A stretch of 64,000 bases of DNA from Tritrichomonas musculus. Taxonomy: Eukaryota; Parabasalia; Tritrichomonadida; Tritrichomonadidae. A model generated the notes under the pieces. The model saw nothing but the letters and a program-made list of their open reading frames with translations, was not told where the DNA came from and ran no database searches. Where the stretch lies: NCBI GenBank assembly GCA_039105265.1, contig JAPFFF010000055.1, positions 248,001 through 312,000 of the forward strand, read 5' to 3'. This document shows, in pieces, positions 28,901 through 39,781 of this stretch (within the stretch, counting starts at the first letter, position 1; each line of letters starts with the position of its first letter). A program made the position numbers and the translations under genes.

Positions 28901-29237
28901 TGATGGTGATACGTGGATATCTTCAACAGTGAATGATACTACAGATTGTATTTGCAGTGTCAAAACTACTGGTTCATGGAAAGAATATGTTGGTATTTGT
29001 GTTAGAATTGACCAAAAAAATAATTGTATTACCTTCAGTTCCCATGGTGATTATCTTGTAAAAGTTGATGATTCATCTTGTTATGGTATTGGAGATGAAG
29101 TATTTATTGATAATGAAGACAATAAATTGAAGATTCTTAGTGGTGAAACTGCAATAACATCAAAGATTAAACGTATGACTGTGGGGGTTATCACTGCAAT
29201 AATAGATGATAAAACGCTTGCTGTATTTAAAAACTGA
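25911..29237 (+). CDS. Long fibre protein with repeated shaft modules, 1108 aa
   Basis: The shaft contains many copies of a module like YALKSDIPEIPTDLVNESAL (first about residues 55-210, again about 370-390, 520-590 and 815), each with a short coiled-coil signature, alternating with beta-rich domains. The last 150 residues (ITHYSPIESSV...LAVFKN) form a compact beta domain with a GDYLVKVDDS...GDEVFIDNEDNKL pattern like DUF2190-type phage decoration proteins. A shorter relative sits at 43219-44052. A trimeric attachment fibre is the best guess. Its stop overlaps the convergent 144-aa gene by 11 bp. An ATG six bases later (25917... region) is an alternative start. Confidence 0.6.
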   Translation: MFKMFTIEQAGGIKRVNTIDELIIEYIKQYATSCGCKCNNGNNLGSSLNTEELKELLKPYAKLTNLDEYAKAQDLQSYAKTTDLFDYLKTEEFNKELLKYASSEEIDLQSKAQALACQNAINTLRDYVVNNFALSTDIPEIPTDLVNESALTTALEPYAKTEDLPDMTLYAKTEDLPEIPTVLKNSELQLNIREQLSDEMFQKLMADDVKPLSAQASMCLTSMAANEGLQAALDSCARQYVSKEDLPNIIEQVKSEIPEIIEGQTTIQFKIVNNTIPDLDYDPYHILIEQYGLDIVSSDSYYTAHYVHADYSYNDDDDNLPSQILRMEGSDSSLWYLYNSHELINPGTGETPEILSCSITKTVEPTSKNAYSARYVSNTYALKSDIPEIIDKKITFNQELELTYDEGNSINTLSVLYTNASQYFEKWKQYGMLFDGYDKTDENIKYQGIFTISSINNDDYVLNNGVQNIALTLEMSSSCGVVYDFDNQHRINVISCYIANEDYDETNLNSVVNLAFLKDKYALKSDIPEPVDLTAYYTSAQADEKFVDEDELANELDKYALKTDIPTIPTDLINESALSTALYGTELNIEYPAPVRDYIFVKPYLPETDIHVIFDVNWGSNKDYINNIQHFDLIFKPYEKYMRGYRMMLDNGLSIVWYDRGEFMLCNSSGNTQWLINVIKAQIESPFIKTANVVDENPEQITIQCTQNESGCVVPDDDIRRVFTTKNIIVKFKRNADDASYEEVEYEYSLYKSLNMIYKSTSNELININYNTHIVSLRAADDTLSNIYDASITLISNQPVNDNMISSVKYVNDNFALKSNVITEEQLIKKCAIDCGLITEGGEISIHYLKLEGNVIKLEYIVGDYVLCLEIRILFYDTTGNPHNIVLVLHQRTVYFDNFKFPLYYEDTVDISSGRPLTYNFPIGEYSWTVTQELLDSKQIYSRQIMSRGYLAKYKGVMYGTSNTTITHYSPIESSVNSINDFVIGAPVYMTGKVYKHDGDTWISSTVNDTTDCICSVKTTGSWKEYVGICVRIDQKNNCITFSSHGDYLVKVDDSSCYGIGDEVFIDNEDNKLKILSGETAITSKIKRMTVGVITAIIDDKTLAVFKN

Positions 29238-29661
29238 GCATAGTAATTATCTTACCAGACATGTATGCAGAAAGATTAATATTCAATTTATCGTGAACAA
29301 GCTTTTGAAGGAATTCATTTCTTGTAGCAGATGGTTGATCCAAGATGAGTTGTTTATTTTCATTTGCAAATGCTAATACTTTATTACGTTGTTCATCATT
29401 GAGATTCTTTGATTTATTTAATGGGAATGAACGGTTTGTTCGTCTATGGATGACTTTTCTAGGTTCTGCTACACAGTCACAAGCTTTAGCTTTGGTATTG
29501 TTTTGCAATTCAATTGTATGTTCTTCTAACGAATTCTCTTCACCACTTTGTGGTTCACTATTAGACGAACTGTCTTTTTTTTGTTCAGTATGTACCCATA
29601 ATTTTAATGTATACAAATCAGCTATTATATCATCGATTTTTCTTATTATTTCGTTTGTCAT
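29227..29661 (-). CDS. Conserved Polinton helical protein, 144 aa (AT-rich copy)
   Basis: The layout is an N-terminal helix (IIRKIDDIIADLYTLKLWV), a low-complexity acidic and Gln/Asn linker, and a C-terminal helical domain of about 60 residues. The 186-aa protein at 50229-50789 has the same order (ILLKIVDGITDLRRDV, linker, helical domain ending in LNLSAYM / LKLSISMYM), so the two are diverged homologues. The function is unknown; a DNA- or polymerase-associated adaptor is possible since both lie beside PolB. The start follows TTATTTTTTATTC and 7 nt. Confidence 0.6.
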   Translation of the reverse strand: MTNEIIRKIDDIIADLYTLKLWVHTEQKKDSSSNSEPQSGEENSLEEHTIELQNNTKAKACDCVAEPRKVIHRRTNRSFPLNKSKNLNDEQRNKVLAFANENKQLILDQPSATRNEFLQKLVHDKLNINLSAYMSGKIITMLSF

Positions 29662-29686
29662 TTGTTAAGAATAAAAAAATAATTAT

Positions 29687-31834
29687 TTAGTTATAATTAA
29701 TAAAATAATTATTCGCTGTTAAGCCACTAACAAAAGGTGCGCATGATTGATTTGGTAAAACAATCATCTTTGTATGGCATCCTGTGAGAGCATTCTTGTT
29801 TACCGTTATTTTACTCATCTTATTGTTTTGCATCTGAAGATTTATATTCTTACCAAGCTTAATTGATTGATTATCAATAATAGATTTGTAGTCGGAAGAT
29901 ACAATATGATTCTTCTTTAAAGATACACCTTTTAGTTTGAGTGATTTGGTTTGCCCATTACAGTTAAATATAGTATAACATTTAGGTGCAAGAGCTATCA
30001 TGTTTTCACCATATTTTTCAATGGCACATCCCAATATCTTTTTTTCGTCTTGAATAGTGTTGATTGATGGGTTAGGCATGAATTTATATACATTCTTGTC
30101 GTAGAACTCTTTGTTTTTAATAACGCAATCAAATAATTGTTCAGGACCTTCATTTGGGTTCCCAGCAACTGCAAAATATGCTGAATCAGTATCACCCTCT
30201 ATAAAATGTAGTCTATCCATATCAAAACAATTATTCATAAAATCGTAATAAAATGTGAGATACCAAAACTTTGCGTTATCAAGAGTCCACAATGATTCTT
30301 GAATGCATGTATTGCAATGATATGATTTGGGTGATTGTTGAATTAAAAATGTATTATCACTTAATTGTGCTCCACCCATATAAGTTTGAGAGATGATATA
30401 TTGATAAGCTTTATTTGCATCACATATCTTGACTTTACTGAATTTCTCAGAGTTCATCCCATCATATCCATATGAACCATTCATAGATATTTTATAGAAT
30501 TTCTCATTCCCTTTACTAACACCACTAATAATATCCTGACGTTTCTTCATAAATTCTGATACAAATTCATGAAATCCTGTATGAGCTTCATATTGAGAAA
30601 CAGATTTGACATCATCAATAATCAATCCGTGGTCTAACAGAAACCAGAGATAATAATTTGAGAAAATCATGTATTCATCATGGGTATCAAGAAGCATTGT
30701 AAGCTTTCGTTCTTCCATATCTGTAGAAGTCAATTTATTTGTTTTCATGTAATTGTGCATATAAGTACCAATTGTTGATTCATCGTTTTTGATATTGATA
30801 TTGCGAAACACAGGAGGGAAATTGATAAAATAGTTTATCTTTGAGGTGGGACATTTTAGTTTAACTTCAGCGTAGAACAAATATGATGGTTTATTTGAGA
30901 ATCTTGATGAGTTTGTTATGATATCGAGGCATCTCTTTTTTGAAGCTTTATCTTTAACATCAATTCGTCTAATAAATGCTCCAGGCATATACATTATACC
31001 TCCATGATACTTATTAAATTCATGTTTACAAGATGAGAATGATGATGGATACAAAGAATTAAAATCGATACCAACAACATGAGATTGAACATTAGAAGTA
31101 TCATATGACAAAACTCCTTTATTGTCAATATAGCGAAATTTATTAATATGAGTCTCATCTTTAATGTTTACTCGATGCATTACATTAGAGAGTCCTCCTG
31201 TGATAGCATTTCTTATTGAATAATATTCACGTTCATCGTTGATGAGTGTTGGTAAATGATGTAATTTACAATATTTTTTTAATTGGATTCTTAGAGCTGT
31301 TATTTTAGGGTCATCACGTTTACGAAGTTTATTACATTCAGCACATGCTAATAAGCAGTTATCAATTTGGTGACCTTTATTATTGTCAATTCTATCTAAT
31401 GTAGGCTTATTTTGATAAGTAAAATGTTCATGACATAAATGGCATCTCCCTTTATTTGGATCGTCATACATTTTCATAAAAGCTTCAAAATCATTTTCTG
31501 ATACACATTTTGTTAAATCTCGTTGTGGTTTTTTAGGGTTTAATCTTGGTTATAATAACTATCACATTTATATTGCCACCATTTCTTACTTGGTTTGAAT
31601 GTATTATATTTATTTGTAATCCCAATGTTGTTTCTCGGATTGCTGTCTTCGCTAGAGCCTCGCATCCACTCGTCAAAATCTTTATAAGCCAAAGCATATT
31701 TGATGCATGAAGCATTCTTTGATAATGAGAGATTTGAAAGTAAATCAACATTGTATTGAGCATTGAGTGCTATTAAATTATCAATAGGTTTAATCATCAT
31801 TTCAACATCATTATCATTGTATGCTAATAGGTAG
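29687..31834 (-). pseudogene. polB: Protein-primed PolB, AT-rich copy, 3' part
   Basis: This part carries the HNH-like Cys/His block (CHLCHEHFTYQNKPTLDRI...CAECNKLRKRDDP), polymerase motif A (VGIDFNSLYPSSFSS), motif B (KISMNGSYGYDG) and motif C (EGDTDSAYFAV). It aligns throughout with the complete PolB at 44176-49782. The gene is interrupted by the 9.08-kb transposon; the 5' part is 40912-42888. Beside the insertion about one break lies in this part and one in the other, so it is a fossil. Confidence 0.8.
31826..31834. other. Left 9-bp target duplication (aataggtag)
   Basis: The nine bases aataggtag stand next to the GGGACATC end of the transposon here and again at 40912-40920 after its other end. 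The intact PolB has a single matching site near 46373. Confidence 0.9.
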
Positions 31835-32964
31835 GGGACATCTTCACTTTTTCAACTTTTTTTTTAAAAAAAATCAATTTTTTGAGAAAAAAATTTTTTT
31901 GATCATTTTTTTAATAAAAAAAATTTTTTGTATCATTTTTTCCACTTTTTTGAAAAATATATCAAAAAATTATGCTTGTTTTTAGCAAAGGTATGCTGAA
32001 AAAATCTGAAAAAAATATATGATAATCAGTAATTGATAGTAATAATAATTACATAAATTTCATGGGGAAATTCCTCATTGTCAGACATATTAAATTTAAT
32101 ATTTACCGATGTCATTAAAAAAAAAGCTTTTAATGAAGGAACATTATAGATAATCGATTTTTACATAACTATTCTCATGTATGTATCAAAATTAATAGAT
32201 TTATAAAATGATCACATATTATATAAAATCACATTACTGAGCATTTGCGTTAAAATAAAGAACTTTGCTGCCTTAAACTTTATAGTATATCGTTTTTTAC
32301 TTATATTTTTTATTATAAATGTTATATACAGTGTCTTAAAAATTTGCGAATTTTCATTAATAATAAAAAATTTCAAAGTAAAACTGAAATAAAAACATAA
32401 TGAATACATATATCATGTAACATATATATTAATTATATATAAATCATTTCATCAATTCCTTTTTTTCACACAAAAAACTCGATTTTGTAAAAAAAAATTT
32501 AAAAAAATTAAACGTGTTAAAATTGTATTTCACAGTTTTTTTACTTTAATTATTACTTTTTAAGAAAAATATATTTATTAATATATAAAACATAAAGAGA
32601 ACTCGATTAATAAATTAAAATTATCCTATTCCGTGATGGCATTTATGCTCTTTGTTGTAAATTCATAAAATTTTATTTCTAAATTCATTATTTTTTCATC
32701 TTGTCGTTGCATTAACTAATAATTGACAATATTAAATGATACAATATATTATATTATTACTTATTCTTATTCATTCATACTCCTTGTTATGAGTTCATGG
32801 AATCTTATTTCTAAATTTAATATTATTTAACTTTTTCATTAAAATATCTAGCATTATACAATATTTTGTGATATTATGTGTTATTACAATGATATAAATC
32901 TTTTATTTATTTTCATATGTATCAAATAAAAGGTGTTTCAAAAACGACCGTTTATTTAAAAAAA
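31835..32964. repeat. Left TIR of the 9.08-kb transposon
   Basis: Reverse complement of 39782-40911. About 80% or more A+T, with poly-T and poly-A runs at the tip. No gene is supported. From 32965 to 33512 lies unique AT-rich DNA with nothing I can identify. Confidence 0.85.
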
Positions 32965-33512
32965 TTTTTATATCAATTTAATTAAAACAACATGACCATT
33001 TTAATGCATCAATAAAATCAAATTATTATTTAATGACTACATCACAAATAATGTCAATTCACAAAAATAAATATCTTATTTTTAAAAAATATATAAAGAT
33101 TACATATGAATATCAAATATAATATTTTTCTGGTATTTGTAAATAAATTTTATTTATTTAAGTATAATCTATAACATTATCAATTTATACAATAATGTAT
33201 ATTAAAAGAAATTTTGTTATATCTTGATTATTGACTGGCTAACGTTCATTTAAAAAATGAATAAAAAAATGCATATTGAAATTTTTCACTTGACATAATA
33301 ATTCACTTTTTTATAGACGCAATTGCATTAAAGATTAAAAATCATATATAAAAATTATTTTCTGCATTATTTTTATTGTTTCTAGTGTTTATAAACATGC
33401 AAATAAATTTTATTTATTTAAGTATAATTTAATTGATATGATTTGTTTTTTCATAAACATTAAAAATCTCATGTTGTTCTTCCTTGTAATATCAATTTGA
33501 GATTACTTGATT

Positions 33513-33530
33513 ATCATCTATATCAAAAGT
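33513..33530. other. 18-bp direct repeat, left of the nested element
   Basis: The bases atcatctatatcaaaagt occur here and again at 38629-38646, directly outside both TIRs of the nested element. This looks like a target duplication, although 18 bp is unusually long. Confidence 0.75.
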
Positions 33531-34217
33531 ATTCCAAGAGAAAATGAAGCCCCAGCTTTTTGAGAGGCCAAAAATTGAATGAATAAAAAATATAAAAATT
33601 TTAAAATGTTAAAAATGCGTTATATAAAACCAACAAAAACGAAATATAGCATTTAGTAAAACATATATAGAAAAAAAGCATAGAAAATAATTGAGAGGGA
33701 AGATTTTTTGAGTGTATTTTATATTTTCGCTAAAATGTATTCAAATTTGAAATAAACAAATTGAAAGAATTTCAGATGCACACAAAAAGCAAGATTATTT
33801 TTTCTATGATATTGAAAAAGCAAGATTATTTTTTCTATGATATTGAAAAATCAACTTCATAACGTATTATCTTCAAAGCTTTGTTATTGATGATTATGTT
33901 GTAAATGAGCAAGGATTAGTTAGATTAAAAAATTGAAAAATTTTCCAAATTTGAAAAATTTTTATATCTTCACAAAAGTAAAGTTCGAAAAATTTTAATT
34001 GAATTATCGTATAAACAAAAAATATATTTATCTATTAATTTGACTAGCATCATACGAAAATAAAAATAAATAAATACAATAATATTGATCAATAAAAAAT
34101 AAATATACTGGAATAAATAACAAATGTTTGAAAAATAGATTCGACTAATAAATTCCTTTGAATAAATCTATTCCAGCATATTAATTTCCTTTGAATCTAT
34201 TAAAAAAGAGGCAAATT
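33531..34217. repeat. Left TIR of the nested transposon
   Basis: Reverse complement of 37943-38628. It contains two tandem copies of a 32-bp unit around caagattattttttctatga (33790-33852), mirrored in the other arm. From 34218 to 34413 there is a short AT-rich gap before the integrase stop. Confidence 0.85.
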
Positions 34218-34413
34218 AAGTAAAAAATAATTAAAATGTTTAGTAACTTTTTTAATAAGATAAAAAATAAAAATAAATTGAAATTCACCTAATTTGACCT
34301 TTATGTTATTGTTCCCAATTTTTTAAAAATTTAAATATCTTTAAAATTATAATAGAAATAATAAAAAATAAATAATAAATAATAAATAAAATTTAATAAT
34401 TAATATGTTTTTA

Positions 34414-35724
34414 TTAAGGCGTGTATTCAATGATGTTTAATACTCCATCTCTTTCTATATCAAACTTTGGAAGTTGATTGTATGCTGTTTCTGGAGTAGT
34501 TTCATCTTCAAAATAATTTTTTAAAGCTGAATGAAACAAAATATTGTTATAAATAAATACTATGATGGGGATATCTTTATAATCTTTCAATTTTTCTACT
34601 ATCGGCCACCACCTTTCAATTTTTGCGTTTTCTTCAGGATTTCTTGGACGAATTTTATAATGAAAAATTTTGCTTTTTTTAAGTTCTTCTTCAAAATCGT
34701 TACCAGTAAATTCTTTACCGTTATCGGTTGTTATTTCAAAGGGATATTCATTTTCTTTGAAATTTGAGAGGCAATTATTCAAAGCTTGAGCAGCAAATTC
34801 CATTGTTTTATATTCACCAATTTCAAAATAAATTATTTTTCTTGAATAATCATCAATAAAAGCTATCAAATAATGAACTTTTTCAAAGTAAGGTGGTTTG
34901 TCCTTCAAAAAGTGGATATCACAATGCCACAAATAATTAACCCTTGTTGCATGATATCTTGAGTCATGTACAATTTCTTTTTTTTCTTTTTGTTTTGGTG
35001 GATATAAAATATTATGTATTTTTCTAGAATGCCATTCTGAAATATTTAATATGTTTCCAATACCCTTATATCCACCTTCCCATGAATTGTGAATCTCTGA
35101 AAATTTCTGAATGAGTTCATCTGAAATATTGAGAGGTTTTCGACCACATTTCAAATTTCCTAAATCAATATTATAATTATTTTTAAGAAAATTGAGTAAA
35201 GTGGTTCGTTTACATTTAAAATATTTAAAAATTGATTTTAAAGAAATTGAATTGTCTTTAATTGAATCAACCAATTTATTTATTTCTGAAGCGTCCAACT
35301 GATATATATCAAATTTTGAATTAAGTATTTTTGAAAGATAAAAAAAATCTTTGTCTATTCCGGTCAATTTTTCGCAATTCTGAATTATTTTTTGATGATT
35401 GCTCAAACAATTCATTGAAATTTCTTTATTCATTATTTCATAAAGCATATCAAACATTTGAATAGTTAAAGATTTATCACCATAAACTTGACAAGTATTT
35501 TGATAAATTAAATTGAAATCCTTTGTAAAATCGTCTATATTAAAATATTTATTATCACTTATTTTATTTTTGATTATTTCAAAGCACATTGGAGTTTTTA
35601 CGATTGAATAATAATTTTTTTCTTGTTTTTCATCTGGTAATTTTTCGAAATACAGTGAAATTGGTTTTTGGGCTATTTTTTCCATAATTTGATTGAGCTG
35701 TGATTTTAAAATCTCTTGCGACAT
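34414..35724 (-). CDS. Bromodomain-HTH-DDE integrase fusion, 436 aa
   Basis: Residues about 17-104 read as a bromodomain: a first helix, LPDEKQEKNYYSIVKTPMCFEIIKNKI, KYFNIDDFTKDFNLIYQNT and a closing helix. The usual acetyl-lysine-contacting Asn seems replaced (YGD at 81-83), so binding is uncertain. Residues about 155-240 hold two helix-turn-helix-like units (SLKSIFKYFKCKRTTLLNFL; GYKGIGNILNISEWHSRKI). Residues 265-375 are an rve core with D269 (CDIHF), D334 (TDNGKEF) and E370 (KIERWW), exactly a D,D(35)E spacing. It should cut and join transposon ends; the bromodomain could steer integration to particular chromatin. The ORF is intact and starts at the first ATG. Confidence 0.85.
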   Translation of the reverse strand: MSQEILKSQLNQIMEKIAQKPISLYFEKLPDEKQEKNYYSIVKTPMCFEIIKNKISDNKYFNIDDFTKDFNLIYQNTCQVYGDKSLTIQMFDMLYEIMNKEISMNCLSNHQKIIQNCEKLTGIDKDFFYLSKILNSKFDIYQLDASEINKLVDSIKDNSISLKSIFKYFKCKRTTLLNFLKNNYNIDLGNLKCGRKPLNISDELIQKFSEIHNSWEGGYKGIGNILNISEWHSRKIHNILYPPKQKEKKEIVHDSRYHATRVNYLWHCDIHFLKDKPPYFEKVHYLIAFIDDYSRKIIYFEIGEYKTMEFAAQALNNCLSNFKENEYPFEITTDNGKEFTGNDFEEELKKSKIFHYKIRPRNPEENAKIERWWPIVEKLKDYKDIPIIVFIYNNILFHSALKNYFEDETTPETAYNQLPKFDIERDGVLNIIEYTP

Positions 35725-37942
35725 GTAAAAATAATTTTAACGTATTTTATTGAATTTGATTTGAATAGTTTACATACTTTTGAATGGATTCCTATTTTGG
35801 TAATTCAATATTTTTGAATTTTTAGAATAATATAATATAATTGATAATAAAAAACATATTAATTAATAAAGAACATAATTTTATAATTGCAATTAGCTTG
35901 ATAAAAGTTTTTCAAAAGCAAAAACAGACCATGATTTGGCTATTTGGTCTAAATTTAAATAAATTCTCCGATATCTAATACGAAAAACATGAAAAGAAGT
36001 TTATTACTTATATATAAACGATCTTTACTATGCCAAATGTTGCATTAATAAGATTTTTTTTGAATTTCATTGATGAAAAACGATTTAAAAAATATAATTT
36101 CAGTATTTCCACTTATTTTGCAACAGTTATTATACCATAAAACCTTTATATTATATGTATAAAGAGCATATAGATTGAAATAATAGCGATTACAACTTCG
36201 TTAAACCTGAATAAAGTCCTTAGATTTATTGCTGATGAGATTAAACCAAAAAAGGATCGATAATTTTTATATTTTCTTGGTTAAGAATACTATTAATCAA
36301 ATAAAATAAAGCAAAAGTTACGAGACCAAACTTATTTTTCATTGAATTCCTAACCTAAACAAAAATTAGCTTACACTTTCTAGTATATCAAATAGAAAAG
36401 AAAGCACTTGACTGAGTTCACTCTGTTATCATTTTCTCATTTCAAATATTGATATAAAAATAGTATGCATTAAGGTATTTTCTTTTTTCTTTCCTTAAGC
36501 CTGAAAGTAATAATTGATCATGCTGCTAAACGAGACTCGTTATTTGTTCCTAGTAGGTATCATAGCATAGTTAATTGTAACAATCCATATTTAGTTCTGA
36601 TAGATTTATGATGGAGCTTAAAAAAAATTATTGATATTCAAACTACATTTTTCATTTAAATAGATTTGATTACTCCTTATGCTTTCTCAATCATCAGTAG
36701 TTGATAGCCTAAATTGTAAAAATGTATGGAATGCTTTATTTTTCCAGAAAAATACTAAGTTCAACAAATTGTTTTACTGTGATTGTGTTGTGAGCTTAAG
36801 GGAAGATTTTAATGATATGAGTTAATACTTGGTAATTTATTAATTATTTGATTAAAATAAATGCATTTTTAATATTAAAAACTCCCTTATGCTCATAGAA
36901 ATTAGTCAATATCAACCATATATGTAATATAATGAAAACTTTTTTGATATTCCAATACTGTAATAAGCAAGCATAAGTCACAGAAAATCATTCATCAAAA
37001 AGGTGATTCTCAATCTTGGAAAACATATATAATCGGTTGTTTTCATTTGTTTGAGCCTATTTAAAGCTGTGACTCAAAATGAAATTTCGTTCCTAGGAAT
37101 TGAGGTAGGGGAAATCAAGGTTTTCTTATCTTATTTTTAATAACTAATTGAATGATAAAAAAAAAATCCCATTATTAAACTCAATAAGTATAATAATTTT
37201 CAGCATACTTCTTCAAACTTTTGATAAAAACACAATATAAAAGGTTATAAATAGGTAAACTAGTTGAATAAACTTGAATTGTTCTATTTCACAGAACTGT
37301 TGTTGAGTTTAAAAGACGTTTTTTAAATTATAAATGAATAAATGAAAAAGGATATTATAAATATATAATATTGGTGCTTAATAACAAATTTAACATGGCC
37401 TTGAACATATATATGTACTAATAATTATTGAAATAGAACTAAAAAAGAACAAATTTAGATTTTTAAAATTTGAATATTTTACATCTTTGAAAATTTTTAT
37501 TCAAAAAGTTTTTAAAAATAATGAGAATTCATTCAAATAATAAAAAACACTATTTTCATTTTATGATAGAAAAACGACCATCAAACCCGTCTTAACTAAA
37601 TCAGCAAACTCTTTGAACTTAATAAATTCAAAAATATTCGCATTCGAACAATTTTTTTTTATTTTATTATTGCTAGCCTTCAATTTCAGATTATTCAAGC
37701 AAACCACTTTTTAAAACCTTTTATGTTTTATTTTATTATTGCTAGCCTAATTTTATTATTGCTATTAAAAAAACTTAATTATTATTTTCGATTGAAATTC
37801 AAAAAGAAACAAAAATACTTTTATTTGTATTTTTAAGCTTGTTTAACAATATATTAAGATAATTCACTTCAATGTTTAACTCTAATGTACATTATTATAA
37901 TTCATAACTATAGGAAATTTTAGTAAATGAATTCTGATTAAT
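35725..37942. other. AT-rich interior of the nested transposon, no gene seen
   Basis: About 2.2 kb of AT-rich DNA with no ORF above 60 codons on either strand that I trust. There is a direct repeat of ttttattattgctagcc at about 37663 and 37730. It may hold a decayed second gene or spacer DNA. Confidence 0.6.
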
Positions 37943-38628
37943 ATTTGCCTCTTTTTTAATAGATTCAAAGGAAATTAATATGCTGGAATAGATTTATTCA
38001 AAGGAATTTATTAGTCGAATCTATTTTTCAAACATTTGTTATTTATTCCAGTATATTTATTTTTTATTGATCAATATTATTGTATTTATTTATTTTTATT
38101 TTCGTATGATGCTAGTCAAATTAATAGATAAATATATTTTTTGTTTATACGATAATTCAATTAAAATTTTTCGAACTTTACTTTTGTGAAGATATAAAAA
38201 TTTTTCAAATTTGGAAAATTTTTCAATTTTTTAATCTAACTAATCCTTGCTCATTTACAACATAATCATCAATAACAAAGCTTTGAAGATAATACGTTAT
38301 GAAGTTGATTTTTCAATATCATAGAAAAAATAATCTTGCTTTTTCAATATCATAGAAAAAATAATCTTGCTTTTTGTGTGCATCTGAAATTCTTTCAATT
38401 TGTTTATTTCAAATTTGAATACATTTTAGCGAAAATATAAAATACACTCAAAAAATCTTCCCTCTCAATTATTTTCTATGCTTTTTTTCTATATATGTTT
38501 TACTAAATGCTATATTTCGTTTTTGTTGGTTTTATATAACGCATTTTTAACATTTTAAAATTTTTATATTTTTTATTCATTCAATTTTTGGCCTCTCAAA
38601 AAGCTGGGGCTTCATTTTCTCTTGGAAT
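37943..38628. repeat. Right TIR of the nested transposon
   Basis: Reverse complement of 33531-34217, ending CTTGGAAT. The sequence agreement I followed is essentially complete, which implies recent insertion. Confidence 0.85.
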
Positions 38629-38646
38629 ATCATCTATATCAAAAGT

Positions 38647-39781
38647 TTTACAACAGCAACTTTTTACAACATATTTCTGGTATTTGCTCTTACTGTATGG
38701 CGTGAAATAAAGACATAATTGCTCTTACTGTATGAAAATGCGTTGTGCTATTCTTCTGATTCTTTATCCTTTTGCATTATATATCCTTCTTTTTCCTTTT
38801 CACTTTGATCTCCCATGTCATTTGTTGAACTCCAATCAAACTCGCAATGAATATCACTAACTTTTTATTCGTATTCTATTGTATTAAGCGTTTTTTCCAA
38901 TTCTTGATGATTTGCAAACTTTTCATGTAAAAGTACAAGCTTGAAAAAAAAAAGCGATTTGAAATGATTATTAGACTGTATTATTATTTTTTTGTACCAT
39001 TCTAGAATAAGATTAAATGATTCTTCATTGATTAAATAATAATAATTCATTTTTAAAATTTATATTGTTCCTTCTTTTAACCCACATTAGTTTTTGATAT
39101 AAAGATAAAAAATATAAAATAAAAATAGAGAAAAAATATTTATAAATGTCCTTGGCGATATAACAGGTACTGTTAGACCTGGGCCACCTTTTAGAGCTCA
39201 CAGCAAAACTGTACTACTTTTTTTATACTTGAATGGCATACTGATTTGTTAGATATGATATTCAGTGTATTTTCCATAGCTGCAATCAAATATAACAAGC
39301 TTCCCATATATTTTAAAAGAATAACATTATTATTAAGTCCTTTTAAATCACCAAGGAAAATAGATGTTCCATGAAATTTGATTTGAAAGAAATCATTCAT
39401 GATTAATTAATCTTTAAATCAAACATTAATCACTGAAAATATAATTTAATTACTAAAATGATTCATTTAATCACTGAATATTCATCAATTACTGAAATAT
39501 TGAAAGAATAATGTTTATTCAAATAAACCAGTCAATGATAAATTCATTTATGTATTCATGAATCTAATTATCAATGCTAAGAGCAAAGTTTTTATACGTT
39601 TATTTAAGTCAAACATAATATAATAGTAGAAAATCTAAATATAATCATTTTAGAAAAATTCTTGATAAAAGAGTAAATTTAATAAGTATAATAAAGAATG
39701 TATAAATTTAAATACAAATATATATATATATATAGAATTTTTATCAATTGAATATTCAAAAAAAAAGCAATTTTTACATTT
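38647..39781. other. Unique interior of the 9.08-kb transposon
   Basis: AT-rich DNA with two short leftward ORFs (38865-39050, 61 codons; 39191-39400, 69 codons). The second reads FQIKFHGTSIFLGDLKGLNNNVILLKYMGSLLYLI, possibly a remnant of a gene, but I cannot place either in a family. A short TA run lies near 39720. Confidence 0.5.

Larger units (their letters stand above)
33531..38628. mobile_element. Nested 5.1-kb transposon with bromodomain-integrase
   Basis: It starts ATTCCAAGAGAAAATGAAG and ends with the reverse complement; TIRs are about 687 bp and look identical. An 18-bp direct repeat flanks it. The only sizeable ORF (34414-35724) encodes a bromodomain-HTH-DDE integrase fusion. It looks whole and young, and sits inside the 9.08-kb element. 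No capsid gene is present, so I treat it as a plain DNA transposon. Its superfamily is not one I recognise; Ginger-type elements also use an rve integrase but make short target duplications. Confidence 0.8.

Noticed and set aside
32212-32409. 65-codon ORF repeated at 40336-40533
   Set aside because: The copies are identical only because they lie in the matching TIRs. The composition is that of random AT-rich DNA, so it does not show selection.
34414-35724. LTR retrotransposon integrase
   Set aside because: There is no reverse transcriptase, protease or gag reading anywhere in the 5.1-kb unit, and the ends are inverted rather than direct repeats.
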